From positions 62,001 through 126,000 of the forward strand of contig BLZA01000002.1 in assembly GCA_013423385.1 (NCBI GenBank): a stretch of DNA of 64,000 bases, given 5' to 3'. The DNA is from Naganishia liquefaciens. Lineage: Eukaryota; Basidiomycota; Tremellomycetes; Filobasidiales; Filobasidiaceae. This document shows positions 58,101 through 64,000 of this stretch, piece after piece. Position numbers and translations under genes: made by a program. The notes beneath the pieces were generated by a model. It saw nothing but the letters and a program-made list of their open reading frames with translations. It did not search any database and was not told the origin of the DNA. The number at the start of each line of letters is the position of its first letter. Positions within the stretch are counted from its first letter, which is position 1.

Positions 58101-59284
58101 CAGACCCCCCGACCTCCGCAGAACCGCCGCAGCGGGACATCAATCCCAGTATCAGCAGTATCACGTCCCCACCTCAACGTCGGCCAACTCGGACCAGCAA
58201 GCGATTCCCATTCAAGATCGCCGACTATAACGATAGGGATTCCCGTTCGTCACGCCTTTTGCCAACACGGACGAGGTGACATTCGGCCGAGCAGAGACGT
58301 GCCACTGGCCTGTCACCTGAGGACCCCACGTTCCACACACACACACACTTTCGCCTCGACATTCTGCATCGAACCATATAGACTCGAGCCATTCTTGCGA
58401 AGACGTTCGGCCTACAGAGCTGGACTGCATCAGGCGATCACAACAAATCCACATAATCAGCGCCAGACAGACGACTTTGCGGAAACCCAAAAGGTGAGTC
58501 CTATCTGATCTGTCACCCTTCCCGACCTCCGTCGAATACCCCCAGTCATCCTCTTCGACGAGCGCCTGTCATGCGCACCGAAACCCATGCCGCCCGGGCA
58601 GCAAAAGGCTATCGCGATCGACACGAGCCTATTCCAGTGATGCGCGGCGTTCGCCGTTGTGCGTGTTCCGGGACATTGTGCAGTCGCGCCGTTGGTTTGA
58701 GCTTGCAGGATGTGCCTGATTGACCTGGGCGCCGATGGCTGGGGTTGTCAGCGTTATGCATCGAGGATAAAGAGCAGTTCTCCTACCTCAACGATCTAGG
58801 ACGCAGGTTGGAAGCGCTGCGGCCTAGTGTCAAGTGATTTCTCGAGGTTGTCGTCGCTCAGACCGTTTGACCGCCTGCATAGGTGGTTCACCAACGATAT
58901 CGATGTCAGCGAAAGCTCAGAGATAGGAATCGACAACGAAACACATCCTCGTTGAACGCTGCTCGGACCGGACTTGTTGAACAACCAATCCTGCCTATCC
59001 GGAAAGCGGCTGACTCGAGTGTCCTTCCAGCCACAGTTCTCGACACGGCACCCTCGACGACGTCCGATCAACAACGGCATCGTCAACCTAAGATAGGAGT
59101 CCACGGAAAGGAGGTACGCCCCGATCGCTCCGCAGTCGAGTTGCCCGCGATCGCTGACCGTCTTCCATCAGCCTTGTCGTGGAAAACCCCTAGATTTGCG
59201 ATCTGAAACGCTAGACCGACCGGTACCGCCGGCAAACGAGGGCTTTTGATCATCACATGGAAAGCACCGCGTCGCGGCGATTTT
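55148..59284. other. 4.1-kb gene-poor region
   Basis: No open frame here has a recognisable domain or a convincing splice pattern. Short motifs recur: CCTCGAAATAGCT at about 56075 and 57733, several ACCTGAGCA units with AGCTACC or AGCTCCC between 56571 and 56625, and self-complementary AGCAGCT-N5-AGCTGCT near 57675. A CA microsatellite lies near 58334. These may be remains of an old repeat, but I see no terminal repeats or transposase. Confidence 0.4.
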
Positions 59285-59290
59285 TATAAA
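59285..59290 (+). promoter_or_regulatory. TATA box
   Basis: TATAAA 66-71 bases upstream of the ATG at 59356 of the FYVE gene, the best core-promoter match in the window. Confidence 0.6.
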
Positions 59291-59355
59291 GGAAGACGGC
59301 CCTTCGCACATTACGGATTCCCCTTCTTGCCGAGATTGTAAACACCTTTGACACC

Positions 59356-61839
59356 ATGGCGCCCCAGACGACAGTCAGTCCCGCAAGTAGCAGTGATTTG
59401 TCCTCGGCCACACGCAGCATCGACAAGGATCGAGAGCATCGTGCAAGGTTGCAGGCGTACTATGTCACACAGGAGCCGTTCCAGATTGCGTATATCCAAG
59501 AGCAGCAAAAGCGGGAACGAGAGGCGATGGAGCAGGAGATGGCGATGAGGGAGGCGATGGAGAGGGCGCATGCGGAAGAGCAGATTCAGAAAGAAACGAG
59601 TAAGTCGTGCGTTTCTCCTTTTTCGACGCGCCGCTCATCTTCCCTTCAGCTATCACACTTGATGGACAACAGCAGATCAATGCCGCTCTTCAGCAAGTCC
59701 CGCCACCATTCATCCTGCCAGACACCGCATCCCACGAACAGCCATCGGCACCCGTTATCTCAAATAACGCCTTGCCTGTCATCGTCTCTTCGTCTGCCGA
59801 ATCCAATGACGATCCGCAAGTCGTCAACGCTCCAGATGCCAGCGATCATCCAATTTCCGAACAGTCATCTAGCAACGATTCGAAACCCACGAGCTCCCTC
59901 TCCACGCATTCGGAGCAATCGGGCGACAACGCTCTGGCAACGGATGGCAGTTCCGGCAGCGGCGAGAAGCCTCGTGGACTCCTCTCCAACTTGGTACCCG
60001 CAGCCGCAGCACTCGCACGACCGCTCGGCATGCAACGATCGCTCTCGGAATTTTTTGGCTTGAAGACACAAGGCGCAGACGAGAACCGTACACCGCTCGC
60101 GCAGAATGAACGACGCGTTTCCCACAGTTCGACTAACAGCGACGCGTCATCTCTGGTCGAAGAAGGCAAGAGCGGGATCATTTACTATCAAAAACGTGGC
60201 TCGACCGATACGACGGCCAGCGGATGGAGTCATGGCGAAAGGAGAAACCGCTTACCTGCAGGCGCGAGTGGTGTTGCCGTGCACAAGGACTTATGGAAGG
60301 TATGTTTTCATTCCTCTTCTACTTTGCATATACTGATTCTTTATCAAAGCTTGATCAAATGTCCGAGACGTGCGACTTTCCTGAATGCAACGTTGTGTTC
60401 AGCTTTACCAAACGTCGACATCATTGTCGCGCTTGCGGCCAAATCTTTTGCACTCCTCACGCAAGCTTTGCACTTGATCTCTGGTACCCTCCGACAAACT
60501 CGGGCGAGGAACCGCGAAGTGGCGCTGCCAGCAGACGGCCTAGTAACGACACGACACACGACGCCCATCCCAACGAATCTGCACCCGACGCCTCTGTAAA
60601 TTCGCTGCTTCGACCTCTGCCCACCAGTAGATTGTTTGCGCAAAAGGGAGCCATCAAGCCAGCGCGAGTGTGCGAGGACTGCTATGACAAGGTTTGGAAT
60701 CCCGACCGCTATGCCTCACGCGAACGTAATAGGCGTGCCGAGCCCAGAACCAATAATGACCATGGCGATCTCGATAACGACAGTCAAGCATCTCATTCGG
60801 GCATCTCCCTCCCCGACGGAAGACCTGCATCCGCCGCTCAGCTTCTGAATGAACGCGTGCTGCAGAGATCGAGGTCCGCTCGAAGTACCGGTCGGAGAAT
60901 GTTCTCCGCTCCTGTATCGCCGGTTTCGACAAGTCCGCCTGTTGCGAGCGGTCTAGAACCCACCGTCCTCGGCATGCAGTCTGGCCTCAGTCGGCAGGGA
61001 TCTCGATCCAGCTCGCTCGCTCCTCAAGCTGCCCGACAAAATGCACGACTCGCCAGAAACGCTTCCGCGCATGGCGCTCTCTCTCTTCGAACGCGTATGC
61101 CAACAAGCCCGGCTTTGGCTTCAGAAGCTACGCCTCGACCCATGTTCTCCCCAACGGCCGAAGCTCTCAATGTTGGGCCACAACAACGCTCGCTCTCTCC
61201 GAGTGGCCTCGCGCACACCAGCGGCAACGGCTACTTCCCCGCTATGCCGCCGCCGTCGAAAGCGTTCTTGCCGGGAGAAGAACCGAACCAGCATGTCAAC
61301 GGAATCTTGTCAAATTACCCTCTTGCATACAAGCCAACCACTCCGGGGTCTGGTGCAACATCTCCATACACCTCGGGTCCACCATCGACCGTCGACCACT
61401 CGGGATTCGCCCGCGCCGCACGATCGTCCGCCCACATGCGTCTGGATATGCCCAAGAATGGATTCCCATTGGATGATCCCATGTCGAGCAAGGCAAGCAG
61501 CGCGAGGTTGCTCACGCCTGATCGCGAATGGGTTCCTGGTGCCTGGGGATACGCCAAGGAGACGTTTGATCCCGATGTCGAGAGCGAGAGCGATACCGAG
61601 GATGAGGATGAGCGGGATGATGCGGTCGAGGGACTCGTGAGGAAGACGCGGTCGAGATTGATCGTCGATGGTGGTGAGTAGCGTGACCTTTTGAATGAGG
61701 AGTATGAGCTGACGAACCGGCAGATATCCGCTTGAAAGCACACGATGTCGTCCGAGAACCCAAATCCCGGCTTGGAGCCCAGCGCTCGCCCGCCCCGCAA
61801 TCGCCCGCGACGCGATCTATGCCTTGGTCCACTTTTTGA
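59356..61839 (+). CDS. FYVE zinc-finger protein
   Basis: Four exons (59356-59599, 59650-60299, 60360-61673, 61724-61839) give 774 residues. FYVE domains bind phosphatidylinositol 3-phosphate on endosomes. After a charged coiled-coil segment (residues about 25-80, REREAMEQEMAMREAME) and a Ser-rich region comes the FYVE domain: CDFPEC at about 306-311, the signature RRHHCRACG at about 320-328, and a last zinc pair in RVCEDCYD. An insert of about 65 residues separates the third and fourth Cys pairs, longer than in standard FYVE domains. The C-terminal half is Ser/Pro/Arg-rich and ends with an acidic ESESDTEDEDERDD stretch. The last intron is inferred: without it the protein would end at 61681 with GGE. 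Exact orthologue unknown. Confidence 0.8.
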
Positions 61840-62550
61840 ACAATCTCCAGCATCTTGCCAACTCGCATTCATCAATCAGCATTTTCCTATTTTCGCATTC
61901 AGTTGTACGACGCAAGGATCCAATACACGGTCCACCATCACATAGCATCTAGCATGGAATCTTGGCATCGAACCTAAGGAAGAGTCTCGCATTGTAGTTT
62001 TGACGTTGTGAAATATTGTACTCGTAGCATGGTTGACATAGTATCCTCGTTCGAGTCTGACTTGCCATGCTTTTGCTCATCGGAGAGATGAGCGCCGATA
62101 CCGAGAGCTACACTGAGCAGAGCGAGCAGAACTTGGTTGAGCTTGATCAGCCAGCAGCTGGATGAGCAGGCGCATTTTCCCTTGGTACCGGCACACGATC
62201 GCTGCTGTACCTTCAGTCCGCACGCGCAACTGTACTTCGCGTGGAATAGAAGCAACTTGGACTTTCAACCCTGTATTTCGGTCCATTGCTGCTGCCTGTC
62301 GTCTTATGCTTCTCAGGTCTTCCGCAAGACGCCACGCTTCCCTGCTCATTCCCTTACTTGCAATACAACGTCGTATGGAGCGCGATCCAGCGATACGTCG
62401 CCGGTCCACACCCCGACAGTGAAACCGCAAAACATCCAACGTGAGTGTCCTTTCCGCAAACTCGCTTCAAGTCTGTCGCTTATACAAGTCTACCAGCCCA
62501 CCATATAAGGGATTTTCGCACGCCTAATCGGGGCATTCCCAGCCGTCGAG
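61840..62550. other. intergenic between the FYVE gene and SET9, one doubtful frame
   Basis: Two overlapping minus-strand open frames, 61974-62255 and 62077-62439, were looked at. The first ends in a hydrophobic stretch (LNQVLLALLSVALGIGAHL) that could be a membrane helix. I could not link them by splice sites. A small membrane protein gene is possible but unproven. Confidence 0.3.
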
Positions 62551-64000
62551 ATGGGGCGGACAAGAGGTCTAAAGAGACTGCCACGACCCGTCTCCTTGGC
62601 AGAATCGGAATCTCCTCCTCCCGAGCGCCCGGTGAAACCGCATTATCGCACGACAGGCCGCAAAGGCCCACCGGCGCGATACGACGTCCCTTCGAGTGAT
62701 TCAGAGGAGAAGAGCGAAGAGGAGGACGGTCCCGATGGTCCTGGAGATGAAGGGGTCATTCGACAAAGTCCAGAACATTCGAATCTGGACGAGGAAAGCG
62801 ATTTGGATCACGACGACAGCGAGGATGACAATGATGTTGAGGATGAACAGGACGACGAAGAGCGAGAAGGAATGGTGGCTCTCGAATCAGATATCGACGT
62901 TTCCGAAGAATGGTCACCTCGACAGTTGGAACTCATTCAGCTCGCTTCCGACCTATCTGCAAACGACGATCTCCTTTCCTGTATTTTCGTGGACACGTTC
63001 GGCAGCATGTCGCTGAAGGACGACCTGGGGGTTTACTATCACCAAGGTGACTTCGTCAAGCCGTACTTTGATAGGAAGCAAGTGCTTGAGATGGCGCAGC
63101 AGACTATTGTCGAGGGCGACGTCCAGGGCGCTATGGATCGATGCCTTAGACTGCAGATCATTCGAGATCACATCAGCAAATTGAGGTCGAACCAGCAAAT
63201 CAAGAAATTTGTCGCTCATATCAAGAGATATCTGATGCTCTACCATCCTGCATCGCGAGTCGAAATCAGGACGACAGACAGGTATCGATTCGCGACCAAT
63301 AAATCCGAATTGGCGGTATTCTCTACGGTGGACTTGGACCCGGGTCTCACCGAGTACGCGATCATGGACATCCAAAGTCTTCATCAACAGCCAGAACAGC
63401 CTGATTCCGCTGGATCGAATCGAAGCAAATTCAATGCGCCCACCCTGCATGGTCTCCCGAACGCTATCAATGGCGCCATCATGGGTGGAGAGCTTGCACA
63501 TCTCGGCAACAACCTGTCAGCCGAACCGCGACCTCCGATGCTCGTCCTAGACGAGATCACTGGTGCGATGGAAGTTATGCCCAAGATTTGGGAACAGCGA
63601 TTGAGCGGCAACGCGGTTGATGATGAGGATTCGCTCTTGAATCCGGTGTTGGCGGCTCGAAAGGGTAAACAAACGCGCAACGTGCCTTATGGTGATATGG
63701 ACCTCGACGTCAACGGCGGCATCGGCGGACCCAAGAAGACGGCGGAGATTCGGGACTTTAGTATCGTCAATTCGGGAAGGCAAGGACTAATGCTCTTCCT
63801 TGGACCGGGACGTTTCATCAACCACGATTGCTCGCCGAATGTCGAGCTTATCACAACAAAGAGGAACGTCATTACCTTCCGTGTCTTGAGGAGGATTCGG
63901 GTCGGCGAGGAGTTGACGACTTGGTAGTGAGTGGTTTCATCGCTAAATCGGGATTAGAGCTAATTCCCTTACAGCGGCGATAACTACTTCGGCCAAGGGA
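62551..64000 (+). CDS. SET9: histone H4 lysine-20 methyltransferase Set9 (SUV4-20 type), partial
   Basis: Exon 1 runs 62551-63926 and exon 2 begins at 63975 and leaves the window. An N-terminal extension of about 120 residues is very acidic (DDSEDDNDVEDEQDDEE). The family-specific start follows: LELIQLASDLSANDDLLSCI, then a helical region (AHIKRYLMLYHPASRVEI). The SET domain shows DFSIVNSGRQGLMLFLGPG, GRFINHDCSPN at about 420-430 and VGEELTTW|YGDNYFG, the GEE-x-x-x-x-Y and NHDCxPN S-adenosylmethionine and catalytic motifs. Set9 methylates H4K20 in chromatin and supports DNA damage checkpoint signalling. The zinc-binding post-SET part lies beyond the edge. The stretch between about residues 275 and 385 is a long insertion relative to the compact SET fold. 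Confidence 0.85.

Noticed and set aside
62077-62439. 120-codon minus-strand frame upstream of SET9
   Set aside because: Arg/Gln/Ala-rich without a known motif; could not be spliced to the nearby hydrophobic frame in a consistent way.

Overview
The window reads as nuclear DNA of a compact basidiomycete fungus. Genes are dense, on both strands, and cut by many short GT-AG introns, mostly about 50-60 bp. The protein set is fungal throughout: GET2, eIF2B delta, Prp46, Nop56, Msh1, Vps10, Pex11, Dic1, a ferric reductase and Set9. Intron density, a Cdc1/Ted1-type phosphoesterase and a membrane protein with two beta-sandwich repeats fit Basidiomycota. I cannot name the species; Pucciniomycotina or Ustilaginomycotina is a guess.

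Layout. 1-4.0 kb: a minus-strand tandem array of four members of an unrecognised gene family, some broken. 4.2-12.2 kb: GET2, a golgin-like coiled-coil protein, eIF2B delta and the spliceosomal WD40 protein Prp46. 12.2-15.3 kb: gene-poor, with one doubtful F-box-like gene. 15.3-24.4 kb: one reading frame that joins cystathionine beta-lyase to mevalonate kinase, then NOP56 and an RNase Z. 24.6-29.3 kb: a proteasome assembly chaperone and two proteins I do not recognise. 30.6-42.0 kb: mitochondrial MutS homologue MSH1, divergent from the sorting receptor VPS10, then PEX11 and a tail-anchored aldo-keto reductase. 42.3-49.8 kb: an acetyltransferase, a Cdc1/Ted1 phosphoesterase, a surface-type beta-sandwich protein and the mitochondrial dicarboxylate carrier DIC1, which has an 8-nt microexon. 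50.4-54.8 kb: tRNA-Gly(TCC), a ferric reductase and a glutathione transferase. 55.1-59.3 kb: gene-poor. 59.3-64.0 kb: a FYVE protein and the 5' part of a SET9 histone H4K20 methyltransferase.

Most genes are unrelated housekeeping functions arranged in divergent or convergent pairs with short spacers; I see no biosynthetic cluster, intact transposon, viral element or CRISPR array. The most unusual item is the beta-lyase/mevalonate kinase fusion: no stop codon separates the two enzymes and one exon spans the joint. The next are the tandem orphan family at the left edge, the 8-nt microexon, and a 544-bp NOP56 intron filled with short GC-rich inverted repeats.
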